Assembly: GCF_027744825.2 (NCBI RefSeq)
Contig: NC_071334.1
Coordinates: 29,784,937 to 29,848,936 of the forward strand
Source of the DNA: Synchiropus splendidus
Taxonomy: Eukaryota; Chordata; Actinopteri; Syngnathiformes; Callionymidae
Length of the DNA stretch: 64,000 nt
Reading direction: 5' to 3'
A program made the position numbers and the translations under genes. The stretch's first letter is position 1, and each line of letters opens with the position of its first letter. Under the pieces are notes generated by a model. The model did not search any database. It saw only the letters and a program-made list of their open reading frames with translations, and was not told the origin of the DNA. This document shows, piece by piece, positions 25,302 through 36,600 of this stretch.

Positions 25302-26585
25302 CTAGAAAAATAATTTGGGATAAGAAGAAGTGTTATTTTATGTGACTCATCTCAGCCAAACACTTTCTAAATACTTCAGTTTCAACCTCAGTAACTCTAG
25401 CGGTCCAGAAGTTAAGCTCCCAAAATAAATAAATCCACAACTACGTAACAAGTGAGTTGCTTTTCTCTCTTAAAAATCAAGTATTGTATTTGTGGAACAT
25501 CTCAGCTGTTGTGGAAGAAATTTCCGTGGGATTAGATTAAGTTTTGTTTTTCTTTGTTATTTTGATTTTCATTGATAATTAAAGACAATTGCCGTAATAC
25601 AAATTAAGAGGCATTCTTGACTGGCTAATTGAAAACAAAACAATATGTTGGACTGTGGACTGACTAAATTCAAACCATAGTAACACAGGACTACGTCACC
25701 ATCATTTAAGATAAAATCAAAGCAAATAAAAATGGTTGTGTCACTTCTTCATGTCTACATCACTGAGCCTTCCAGTCACTGTATCCTCACCTGAGTGCTC
25801 GCCAGGTGAATGCACCTCTCCCATGCTGGACGCAGGTGAGTCCGCCTGCTGGAGAGCCTTGAAGATTGCGTTCGGGGAAATGTGTGTAGGTTCGCTGCCG
25901 TCCTCCGACTCACTCTGCCCGTTTTTCACGGACTTCCTCCGCCGCGGCTGATACTTGTAGTCCGGGTGATCCTTCTTGTGCTGCACGCGGAGCCGCTCTG
26001 CCTCTTCCACAAACGGACGCTTCTCGCCTTCATTGAGAAGTCTGCATGAAAATAAAGTCTTAAATCTTGCGCAAAGGATCTAGGTTTCAGTTTACAGATG
26101 AACGCCACTTGCATGCGTAAAAAGATAAAAGAAAATGGTGACACTCACCTCCAGAGTTTCCCCAAAGTTTTGCTGAGCTCTGCGTTGTGCAGGTGCGGGT
26201 ACTGATCCGCCAGTTTCCTCCTGGCTGCCTGGGCCCAAACCATAAACGCGTTCATCGGTCTTTTCACGTGTGGCTTGTTCTTGGATGATCCATTTACGCG
26301 CACAGGCATTGGCACCAGGGTCCAGTCGTAGCCCTTGAGCACCTGGGACACCGCCTCGCGGATGCAAGCGGGAAACTTATCGTCCTCGTCTTTCTTGAAG
26401 TCGACCATCACGCCGTCGGCTAGAAGCAGCCCGTTCTCGGACGGCCGGGTGTTCTCCGTGTCAGAGCTGGACCCTGACGGGCACGGAGAGCCCGCGGAGT
26501 CCTCGGACATGCTTGGGCTTGGGGCTTCAGAGAGACACTTGTCTTGTTCCTCCGACATCTTCAGGTAGGGGTCGAGGAGATTCAT
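24520..26585 (-). CDS. sox9: SOX9 transcription factor, complete three-exon gene
   Basis: Join on the minus strand: 26585-26149, 26041-25791, 25301-24520, giving 489 residues. SOX9 is a SoxE HMG-box activator in the nucleus that bends DNA at (A/T)(A/T)CAA(A/T)G sites. In vertebrates it drives cartilage (col2a1, acan), neural crest and gonadal programmes. Visible features: [10 protein letters not shown] start; dimerisation domain about 66-104; HMG box about 105-176 ([16 protein letters not shown]); nuclear export segment 136-149; basic NLS PRRRK 178-182; TPPTTP phosphodegron with T236; K2/TAM region with EFDQYLP at 297-303; poly-Gln then eight Ser at 347-365; IKTE sumoylation consensus 374-377; conserved VYTQLTRP end. 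The PQA repeat of mammals is absent, as in other fish. The Ser of the N-terminal PKA site is Asp66 here. Family length is 460-510, so the gene is full length. The a/b paralogue is not settled: [14 protein letters not shown] and the retained ISHIETFDV lean to sox9b. Confidence 0.98.
24898..24918 (-). repeat. Coding (AGC)7 microsatellite in sox9
   Basis: Seven perfect AGC codons on the coding strand plus one TCA give eight serines (358-365). A second CAG run encodes four glutamines just upstream (347-350). This is likely length-polymorphic between individuals. Confidence 0.95.
25302..25790 (-). other. sox9 intron 2, 489 nt
   Basis: GTGAGG...CTAG intron, AT-rich with no repeat. Read-through from exon 2 would add 15 codons ([15 protein letters not shown]) before a stop, so retention would truncate the protein before the transactivation domains. 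Confidence 0.95.
25791..26041 (-). CDS. sox9: sox9 exon 2
   Basis: 251 nt, codons 146 (split) to 230 (split). The acceptor is TGCAG|A and the donor CTCAG|GTGAGG. It encodes the end of the HMG box ([20 protein letters not shown] and onward), the basic RRRKSV with the second PKA-type serine (S183), a serine/glutamate-rich linker, and the EVHSPGEHS segment. Length and boundaries match the vertebrate exon 2 to within a codon or so. Confidence 0.97.
26042..26148 (-). other. sox9 intron 1, 107 nt
   Basis: GTGAGT...CAG intron with canonical sites. At 107 nt it is near the minimum for a vertebrate intron. The human counterpart is several hundred nt. Confidence 0.95.
26149..26585 (-). CDS. sox9: sox9 exon 1, coding part
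   Basis: Codons 1-145 plus two bases. The start ATG (26585-26583) opens the invariant SOX9 N terminus, and no other ATG lies in the leader. It encodes the N-terminal region, the dimerisation domain and the first part of the HMG box, stopping inside the box at KLWR. The donor is TGGAG|GTGAGT, phase 2. This is the conserved SoxE position that splits the HMG box. Confidence 0.97.
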
Positions 26586-26944
26586 ACGAGAAATGGTGTG
26601 GTGCCAAACTACGCGTGAAATAAAAAAAAATAAAAATAAGGGGGAGAAAAAAAATCAGCTTTCTCTCACCAGATCAAAACCTTTCAATTGTCTTTAGAGC
26701 GTTGGAGATGACTAATGCAAAGTCTTTAAAAGAAACGGGGTGCTGCAGCTCCTCTGTGGCTCCCTGTGCCGTGCGTAACAGCTTTACGCACGAGTCTCTC
26801 ACTCCAAAGAACGACGGGTTACACTCTAGTTCTGCGTCCTGAAATGCAAAAATATTCAGTCTGGTCTGCCTTTGACTCTGTGGAAAGAGAAAGTGCTCCT
26901 TCTGGTCTCCAAGTAGAATCCCCAAGTTGTGCGAGCGCTTTTGA
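26586..26944 (-). other. sox9 5' untranslated leader
   Basis: About 355 nt from the start site inferred from the TATA box down to the ATG, with no intron signal. No CAT triplet occurs on the plus strand between 26586 and 26942, so the leader has no upstream AUG in any frame. A U/A-rich stretch (26619-26654) precedes the start codon. The 5' end is inferred, not measured. Confidence 0.6.
26770..26792 (-). promoter_or_regulatory. Stem-loop in the sox9 leader
   Basis: CGTGCGTAA at 26770-26778 and TTACGCACG at 26784-26792 are perfect reverse complements around a 5-nt loop. In the mRNA this gives a 9-bp hairpin with five G-C pairs, about 155-175 nt after the inferred cap site. A role in translation or a paired DNA-binding site is conjecture. 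Confidence 0.55.
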
Positions 26945-26968
26945 ACTGCGGACGGCTCGCCTGCAGAA

Positions 26969-26974
26969 TTTATA
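26969..26974 (-). promoter_or_regulatory. sox9 TATA box
   Basis: The coding strand reads GCTTATAAATTC. It predicts transcription from about 26944, giving a leader of a length similar to that known for mammalian SOX9, whose promoter is also TATA-containing. Confidence 0.75.
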
Positions 26975-27007
26975 AGCTGCCGTGCAGCAGGGGAGAGCCC
27001 GAGCCTC

Positions 27008-27012
27008 ATTGG
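27008..27012 (-). promoter_or_regulatory. sox9 CCAAT box
   Basis: AGCCAAT on the coding strand, about 65 nt upstream of the inferred start. A CCAAT element bound by NF-Y is part of the characterised mammalian SOX9 proximal promoter, and the position here is compatible. Confidence 0.65.
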
Positions 27013-27022
27013 CTGTCAGACG

Positions 27023-27030
27023 TGACGTCA
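27023..27030. promoter_or_regulatory. Palindromic CRE in the sox9 promoter
   Basis: A perfect TGACGTCA about 80-85 nt upstream of the inferred start, 10 nt beyond the CCAAT box. CREB-type binding at the SOX9 promoter is known in mammals. The full consensus here supports cAMP/PKA input. Confidence 0.7.
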
Positions 27031-27826
<796 letters not shown>

Positions 27827-28093
27827 TGTGTATACACGTTTACAATTGGCCACTAAAGGTCATGAAGTTTATACTGGAAAAATGTAACTGATTGGCTACG
27901 CTGTTCTAAATGTCTTTTAAAAAAAACAAATCTAGTGTTCACAGTTATGTCTATCATTCTATATTATGGGGAATTTTAGATTTTTGTTCAGTTGTAATTG
28001 AACCAGTCTTGCTAAACCCATAGTTCTCCTTTTTTCTAATCCCATCTCAGATATGCAAATCTTGTCATGTGAAGGGTTGACCCTCCCATTAGT

Positions 28094-28095
<2 letters not shown>

Positions 28096-28138
<43 letters not shown>
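28096..28138. repeat. (TA)21 microsatellite
   Basis: 43 nt of perfect TA, 270 nt beyond the first TA tract. Confidence 0.97.
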
Positions 28139-28140
<2 letters not shown>

Positions 28141-30972
28141 ACCAAACGGAGCAGTACCTCTGGGGGCAGTGTTTGCTGTTACTACCCGATATGTATCTCT
28201 AATGAGGCAATAAGGGGACATAACAATGGTGGAAATACTCCTCCAGTCGCGATGTATTTTTACGGCCTCACCAACAACCACCTCCGACATCTCTGCCTTT
28301 GTTTTCCGCTTTTGAGCACAAGGTACATTGTCAATACTTCTTTCATTGTCACCATGTTTGTTATGGATATGCATTTGACTCTGGGCTGCTCCCCCTGGTG
28401 GATATATCACTAAACATCAATACAAACATACAAAAACGCATTGAAGTATGTGCTCTGTGAACGTCAGTGAATGAACGGGTACATAGCCCCAGACACATTG
28501 TTCATCTCTCGAAAAGAGCATATATCACAGAAACAGAGCGTCTGGCTGTCATATTATATCCTCCTTCACCATTGAGAGGTCCAGTACTTTTTCACAATGT
28601 GGGATTGGTGGGATTTTTGTATGCATGATCAAACACAAATGACACTCCACCTACACCCAAAAGATCAGAAACTACACGACAGGATGTCCAGATTTAAAGA
28701 TCTGGACATCCAAAAAAGTAGTCCATCAGCACATTTGGTTTCGCATGCACGCACATTCTTAAGTTGAAGTGCACTGCTATCAGAATGAGTTTCGCCCACT
28801 GATATTCACCTGCCGGCGCACGCCACTGTTGACTGTTAATTATGCGATATGGAGATGTGGAAATGTAAAACTCAGTCGGGCTAATGTGGACAACATGTGC
28901 TACCTGAAGTCGCCTTTAATCGTTCACAGATGTCGGGTGGTTTCACTAGTTTCCTCGCTCCCTGCAGACACCCTCGACCTTCTTCTAATGCACTTAACAG
29001 AGAGCGAATATGAGTAATGTCGCAGCTTTGCTCCTCATTCAGTAGTTTTTCAGCGCCCCCTCCCACCCTCCGCTTAATTAGGCCTGCGGTTGTGGAACAC
29101 TAAAGCCTAACATCACTGACTCCTACAGTCCCTGGCGAGTTTATTTACATGAGACTTGCTTATTTAAGATGCTCACTTTGAACACAAATAGAAGGGAGCT
29201 GTTTGCCTGTGTGCTAATAACTTGTGGGACATTGCAGCGTGTGCCTCATGAGCAATTACAAAAAAAAAAAAAAAAAAAAAGGCAGCCATGTTTGCTTGTG
29301 AGGCCAGAGAGGCGTGAAGATGTTGAGTCACAGACCAGTGGCTGGGTTCGTAAACACACTTTGAACATTTGGAAGAGGACAGTGGCTCGGACTGAACAAC
29401 AGTCCTGACCAAAGCTGAACACACAGAAATACGTTTATGATATACTGTATCTTACCATTTGCATTTCGTCGCTACAGTCCTCCATTATATACTAAATATC
29501 CTTAGCATTGTTTTTCCTTTTGAGTGCCCCCTTATTTTGAACATCCTCCTTGTTGTTCTATTTTTAATGTTTTCCTTCTGCCCGTTTTATCTGCTGCAGG
29601 CTGCCTCATTATTTATTTGTAGGGAAGCAACCGTTCTGCGTTTTTTTTTTCTCATTTAGACTAAGAAGCTGTAACAGATGGACAGATCGTGCAACCACTG
29701 TTTCCAGAAAGAAAAGGATAATGAATTGTTACATGAGCTGTCACTGGTCAATTGTGTAGAGAAAGTCCCCCTCAAAAGTCATCGATTGTCAGGACAAGTA
29801 GCGCATTATACTTAAGGTTAGTCACACACACTTAATATACTAAATGCTACGTGTGTGTTGGGAGAAAAGAAAAATCAACAGTTTGTTTTGTTTTATTTGA
29901 ACATTTGCTTTTATTTTCAAGGAACAAAGGAAGTTACAAATGGAGGCACCAGGTAAAAGCAGGCGAGGAAGGCAACCATTTGACTTCATGGATGTAGTGA
30001 AGTGGACATGAGGCTGATGGCTCTGAGTGAAGAGTTGAGGAGGAGGAGGAGATTAACTTACTGTCTCAGCTCCTTTTAAAATTTCACTCTAGTTAGCTTC
30101 AGCATTTGCATGACTGACATTTCGTTGCATTATATATCTTCTCGCTTCGGTCACATTCCATGTCGTCTAGTCAACATTTCGTCTTATGTTACACTTCTTA
30201 AAATTTCACCTTATTCCCCTATTTTCTCGAACAGTGATATCACTTGAAGACTTGTGTGTTCGTGGAAGTAAAAACTATCTCAACAAAAAGTTAGTTGGTT
30301 TGTTGAAAACCAGACGAGAACAGTATGAAAACAATTTATGTCTCGGTGACACCTCCACATTGAAGAGCAGCTGTCAGATAACTGAAATCACAAGAGCGAA
30401 TATGACCTTCACGCCCACCTGACATTGTATAGACGACAAAAACCGAAGCATATGGTCGAATACACTCCTCCTCCTCCCCCACATGTTGCGTAGAGTAAGT
30501 AAGATAGAATGAAAAGTTCAATTGTTGAATGTAAAGTTTGGGATAGCTCAGTTCCGACTTTTCCGTGAACTTTTGAAGAGTCGTTCAGTTTCCGCTGATA
30601 TCAATGATGTCTTTATTTGGGAGGCATTTGCATAAAAGATGAGCATCGTAGGAGAAGTAGTCTAACTTAGTGTGGATTGGCTGAAAATGTTTTGGTCTAA
30701 GGTTCGACCACAAGTGTAAAGCAGCCAGGCCAAGTAAGCTCCTGACAGAGCCGCACCTCGATGAATGGCTTTGTGGGCTGCTCGTGCCACCGGAACTCTG
30801 CTTTTCCAGAGGAGAACGTGACACCCCAGGAGAGAAAGAAGACTGTACAGTCACTTCACATTTCAGGAAAATTTCATATGACACACATAAATTAAGTTCC
30901 AGCATTATGACCGCAATAATGAATAATATAAAAATACACTAAATTTAAGCATAAGAAGATAAATCTGGTTCA
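28139..30972. other. sox9 upstream flank, possible enhancer patch
   Basis: No gene. 28139-28415 ends with CTGCTCCCCCTGGTGGATAT and may be an old repeat, but no second copy was found. 28861-29220 is complex sequence with FOX-like (TTTATTTACA) and homeobox-like (TTAATTA) words and could be a conserved element. A 21-nt poly(A) follows. Confidence 0.4.
29260..29280. repeat. Poly(A) tract, 21 nt
   Basis: Uninterrupted A run with no recognisable retroposon body beside it. Confidence 0.9.
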
Positions 30973-31321
30973 TGCAGAAGCTGCACCGGTCTATATGGCT
31001 GCAGAGGTGCTGTCTGTGCTGTACAAAGCTCAGTAGTGCACCTGGATCACTTCTGAACCAGTTTTGAAAACGGGGTCCAGCATGGAGACTGACTCATGAA
31101 ACAAACTCGGCAATGTTCTGAACTTGAATCATGATCATCTTTTATTTGCATGAAAGCGCACAAAATGCTCCTCAAGGCCAATAAAACGCCTGTGATTTCA
31201 TTGGTTTGATGTGAGGAAGCTCAACATTTTGGCAGAATAACGCTCTTTAGTCTGTAAAAATCTGTATATTATTCGCATTGTTGTATAAGTTGAAGGGTTC
31301 AGACCACGAGTAATTACGGTA
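30973..31321 (-). mobile_element. Small TIR element, family 2, copy B
   Basis: The reverse complement aligns with 6886-7440 from end to end, apart from about 150 nt missing from the interior. Shared blocks include GGTGCTGTCTGTG, GGATCACTTCT, CCAGCATGGAGACTGACTCA and CAATGTTCTGAACTTGAATC. It ends in TAATTACGGTA, the TIR. No transposase. Confidence 0.75.
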
Positions 31322-31322
31322 G

Positions 31323-33542
31323 TCGAAACATCATCGCTTTTATTGAATTGAACTTCAACTGTAGCAATGATCAGATACAATACACACAATATATATGCTA
31401 TATTCATGCTACTCTTCAGTGCTTGCAACATATTGAACAACAAGCAAAAAGGCATCAACAGTGATGTAGGTTTGAAAAACAAACCTTCAGTGGAGAATGT
31501 GGAAGCGAGTCTGTGTGGCTGGCGCATGGTACTCCTGATTTCCTCCATCTGGTCTCATCACCTTCTGAGCTCTTGTATTGTCAAAACCTCCTCCGCTTCA
31601 CCGGTCCTGTAATTCCACACTAAGCTTTTTTGAGTAGAATCTAGTGAAGCTTAGTGTCACAAAGCTGTGGTTGATTGTCTCCATGAGGCGAAAGCTCAAT
31701 TTTAAATAAGATTCAGATGGGAGTGTTGTTAGCGAATGACTCTGTCCCTTGAAGTTATGTTTTGGAAATACCAACAATTAGCTGGACAAGATTTGAACTT
31801 GTCAAATTGTTTGTGAGGTCATGATGGGTGTTGCTTGACCCTAAAAGTTGTACAGGAAAACGTGACATGAACGTGGGACAAGCAGGAGGCACGTATTTCC
31901 TCTTGCTCTGCTAAGTGTTAGGTTTATTGATGGGCAGAGCTGGAAAACTCCTGGTGAATCTTCCATAAACCTTCTTCTATCATTGTTTTAGTGAGAGCCA
32001 CGTAGTGTCCTTCAGCCTTATGCAGAAGTCCCACCATTGCTTTACCTCTAGTGACAATGAAAGGGTGCAGAGTTACGGCAGTCACAAAACACCAGGCCAT
32101 TCCAAAGGTTGCACTAAATTAATAGCATTCACTGAGCTGGAGTTTGTTTTCTCTCTTGCCTTATCACCATGAAGGTATCTTTTCCCCTCTGCTTTGACTC
32201 ACTTTCTTAAGATTAGAAAGTATGGTAGCAAAGTTGGCCTTGAATAACCAGTGGTAGAGAGCTCTCCTTCGTCTTATTTATCTTTTGTGTAAATTGATAT
32301 TGTGCTTATAGCCAAACAATAATGAGTCTGTATTTTTGTGTCAGAGAGTTATGGATGAGAAATGTCCTTTGATATTCATCATCTTAAAGCCACACTCTTT
32401 CATCAGCTTAGACTCGAGATTTCTTTCTGTGTTTTTTTTGTTTTTTTTTTTGCTACTGCAGAGAATTTTAATCACCGCTCAGCCAGACCAATGAAGCACT
32501 TGTTCAAACAAAGAAGCTTCCTTCTGGTGTAAAAATGGAGCCAGGGCAAAGCTACACAGTTTCCCATACGGTCATTTTCTGTTACGCTTCATAAATGCCG
32601 TATCTGCCGTCTGAAGACAACGTGCTGCAGTACCTAGGCCAGGACTGTAGTGCCGCTCGAACAACAAATGAGAAAGACGACAAGATGCACACGCAAATTG
32701 AGGACTGTGCGCTAGAGCATAAACATATCGAGCAGCAGCTCGACAAGTGTCTTACAATCATAACAAATGTAAAGTTTCTGAAACTAAAAACATCAAACAG
32801 GTCATCAAGTGGCATTCCATGATCTTTTTCAGTATTGTTTAGAAAATAAAAACAAAAATCAGGCAGATACCATCGGTGGGCAGATGTTTTTGGGCATCTC
32901 TAGTTTCAGTAAAAAAAAATACAATGAATTAATATGTGTGGATGAAAGTCTTAGCTGACACAGAACTTCTGCAGGTATGACAGATTCAAGATTGTATGTA
33001 AAGTAAAATATTAACTTTCATTGCTGTCCCAACAGTGTCACAATGCTGAGCTCCTCTTCTGCTTAAGGAACATGTTATTTCACATAAAATGAATGGTTAC
33101 ACTTCAGATGACAAATAAAGAGCTTTTTCTTAGCAATGTGTCAGGCCGAAATGAATCATTATAAAGTAGGGTTTGCATCTTGTCAAGCCTGACTATACTT
33201 CGTCCAGGGGACGGTCACTGAAGGTTCACTCTAAACAACACTGCAATTACTTCTTATTAACAGTTTTATTAGTAAGGTTGTTTTCCCCAAACTAAAGTGT
33301 TGCCAAATTAATTTCTCTTTTATTCATGGAAAGCAAATAATAATCCATGAATTAATTCAAATTATTTACAATTTCTTGATTTGTTCTACATGTTAAACCC
33401 AAACCTTTTAGATATATTTCATTTTAATTATTATTATTGTGTTGTTTCGTTTTTTGGGGGGGAGGCGGGTAACGTTTGAGTCAAGCTCTTCATTACACTA
33501 CTGGGTTTTTCCATCAAAAGCCTCCGGTGTCAACTATCTTAC
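31323..33542. other. Intergenic, no gene recognised
   Basis: AT-rich sequence. A CT/T-rich tract (32429-32452) is the only simple feature. Confidence 0.5.
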
Positions 33543-33632
33543 CTCTCTTTCTCTGTCTCTCTCACTCTCTATCTATCTATCTATCTATCTATCTATATAT
33601 ACACACACACATATACATATATATATATATAT
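33543..33632. repeat. Compound microsatellite (CT/TCTA/CA/TA)
   Basis: CT-rich tract, then about seven CTAT units, then CA, then TA units, contiguous. Confidence 0.95.
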
Positions 33633-36600
33633 GACAGTATAAGATAGTTTCAGTGCCTGGGTTTGTTATTAAGGTGGCGAATAACACCTTGGAATGCAGG
33701 AATGTCAGCTGACGTCTTCATCATGAGGTATCAGGCATGAGACAGTTGGAGAAAGTGTTTCAGTGAGAAAATGATTCCTGGGGCCATCTGAGGATAATAT
33801 TGTCTTTAGGAAATGGATAGCGAGTTTAACTCATTTCATCTGAACTTAATCGGTGATGTCAAGTACGGGGACCAATCCTGAACTGGTCTGGCCTGGGTCA
33901 TACTGTACTGTACCTCTGCTACTCCAGGAAGCCCATCCTGGCTCTTCTTTCGGTCACCAGTTCTTTCAGCAGCACCATTCATTCCCTGTGGATCACTGAC
34001 AGCTTCACCTTACAATCCCACTTCTGCCACCATGATTCAACTTGTGTTGACTTGAAACATCTTCTGCTCTTTGATCTTTTATCCATTATTGTTATATTAT
34101 TGCTGAGTGTCCTAAAAAAAACCCCACTGTGGGTGACCTTGATTTCAAAATAATACTCAAAATCAGACCCTCTGTATTGGCTGAGCAAAGTTAATGCCAC
34201 CCGTCTTTTTCACCCCCTTTTAGTGGGTAGAAAACCAATGTGGTGAGTGAGTGGAGCAGTAGTGGAGGACCATATGGACAGTAAGCACACTGTCTATCTC
34301 ATAGGCGCATTCAGCTGTGTGGCTTGGCAGGTACGACAGCTCTGTAGGTGGCAGCGTATGAAGATATGGAGCCCGCTGTGTGTCTAGCTTAAGTCTTCAA
34401 TTTACTCCTGCCATTTGAATGTGGAGTGTGTGAGTGTGTGTACGTTGGACCTCAGTGACTAATCTCTCACCTCCAGCCTTCTCCTGCTTTGTGCACTGTT
34501 TTATATTTGTCATGCAACTCAAGTTTAACTCTCTAATGAGGAAATCGCGACGTGAGCTAATATAAACAGAGACGAAAAGTACTTGCTATCAGCTGACTGG
34601 GCAAGTGTCAACGAGGAGCCTCAGACTGCTTCTGGGACTGCACCACAGGTATAGCCAGCCCCAGCCAAACACACATCAGCGCTGCTGCATATCAAAGGCC
34701 TGAAAGCAGGCTCTTTATTTTGGCAATCTACGGTGTTTGCTTGGAATTATCACTTTTTAATAAACTCATTTGGTTCGGTACATAGTGTTAATGCACAGGA
34801 AAAACACCAGCTAAGACCTTTTGACGTCTGACTGGGTAATATGGGCTTACAGGGGGCTTAGACAACTTCCCATAAGGCAACACCGCGCCATGCAGGCTTT
34901 GGTCGCACAAAATGTCCTTTGTGAAACGACACACCGAGGTCTCTATGATTTGGGAGGTTGTGATCCAAAGTTCAAGAACAAGTAGCTTTGTCTTCTGAAC
35001 TAAGATAGCAGCATAGCATCCACGAAAGAGCCCTGATCTAAAAGCTACCTTTCAAAGTCATTAAAATAGAACGTCATTGAAGTCAATAAAGTCGTCGGCG
35101 AAAATAAAATTGTTTTGGCTTTTTGGAAGTTTGACATTTCTACTGACACAGATCTCAAACAGGGTTCTATCACTAACCCTGCACACATCTGCCGTGTCTC
35201 ACCCCAGCGGGAAGATTTTCCCTTCTACATTTTGGGGTTCCTGCCAAAGATGTAATGGCATATCATCCCTTGACGTGTTGACCTTAAAGGAAATATCCTT
35301 TTAACTCCAAGACCAGATAACACATCCTGGTGTGTGTGCGAATTCTAAAGCAAGCTCCTTCACTTGGCTGCTTTGGTCTACGGATATGTTCAGACACCTG
35401 CAGTGACAGTTCCACAACGGAAAATCTTTTTCTCCAACTGACACTGAAAAATGTTGTGACAGTAAGCACTGAGACTGGCCTCTGGGATCTTACTACTGTA
35501 TGGCTGACAACTCGGCGCTCGCTGCTATTGATTCAGGGCACAAGATGATGGCCGAAAGTGGAACAGTAATTTCTTTATTATTTCCTATTATTTGAACAGG
35601 AGTGAGAGCCAAAGGGAGTTGTAACCTACATCTGCCTCTTTGGCAGTTTCTAACCCGAGGATGCTCCTTTGATTCATGTGGGGTTCCTTCTCTGATAGGT
35701 TGAAACCCATTTAATAACATTGTTTTTCATGTGTTTTTGGCATTCCTTTTTGGAGGTGAAATTGACAGTCGCTTCCTTAATTTTAGAAATAATGTTAGCT
35801 TTTAGTTCTGTCAACTATTCTCTAATGATCAAAAGAACATAATGTAAGTCTATGTAAGTCAATCTCCTGTTTGGCTGTAGTGCAAGAGGAAAGAGTCTTA
35901 CAGTAACAGCAGCTGAGGGACAATTCATGTATAATGTCTTGTCACTTGTCAATGAAGATGTTAAGTAGTCTGGTGGTTGAGTCCAGAGAGTTCCAGTCCC
36001 TGTTTCCTGAGAGCAGATGGCTGAAGATCTGAAGGAACGTGAGGGTCATACATGAACCAAATGTAGCTAACTCAAGCTTATTTTACGTTGTTGTACAGCA
36101 AGTTCAATTGTGCAAATTGAATAAGATAACAAGGTTGTACCTTCTGCCGAGTGAACTTAATTTGCAACTGTCACGTTGTTTGTTTTTTCCCTAATTTCTG
36201 CACGGAATTTGTGCTCTTAACTCCAATGTTAAGGGTACTTTTCCTTTTGAATATAAAGTATGAAACACATTAACGCAGTGGTTAAGTAGCAGGCCCCTGA
36301 TATTGCGTCTGAGCCATGTGTGGCTTCCCTTGTCTGTGTACACTGAAGCTCTGCCAGGCCCTGGCTGTGCTGCGCCACGATCCGCTCCTCCATTCTGAGC
36401 ATGACTGTCCTCTGCTGCTCTGCTGGCTCCTCACTAGGTGCCAAGTGATTTTTATCACTGGCAAAACAGTCTCCTTCCAATCTCAGTCCTCTTAGGAGCA
36501 TATGAATACACTTTACACTCACACGAAGGAAAACAGGTAACTTGAGACTGGAAGCCTGAGGCAGGAGCTGAGCCTGCAGGTAAAAAGGGCCGCAGTGTGT

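Noticed and set aside
25741..25790. Read-through extension of sox9 exon 2
   Set aside because: A canonical GTGAGG donor at 25790 and the conserved exon 2 end show this is intron.
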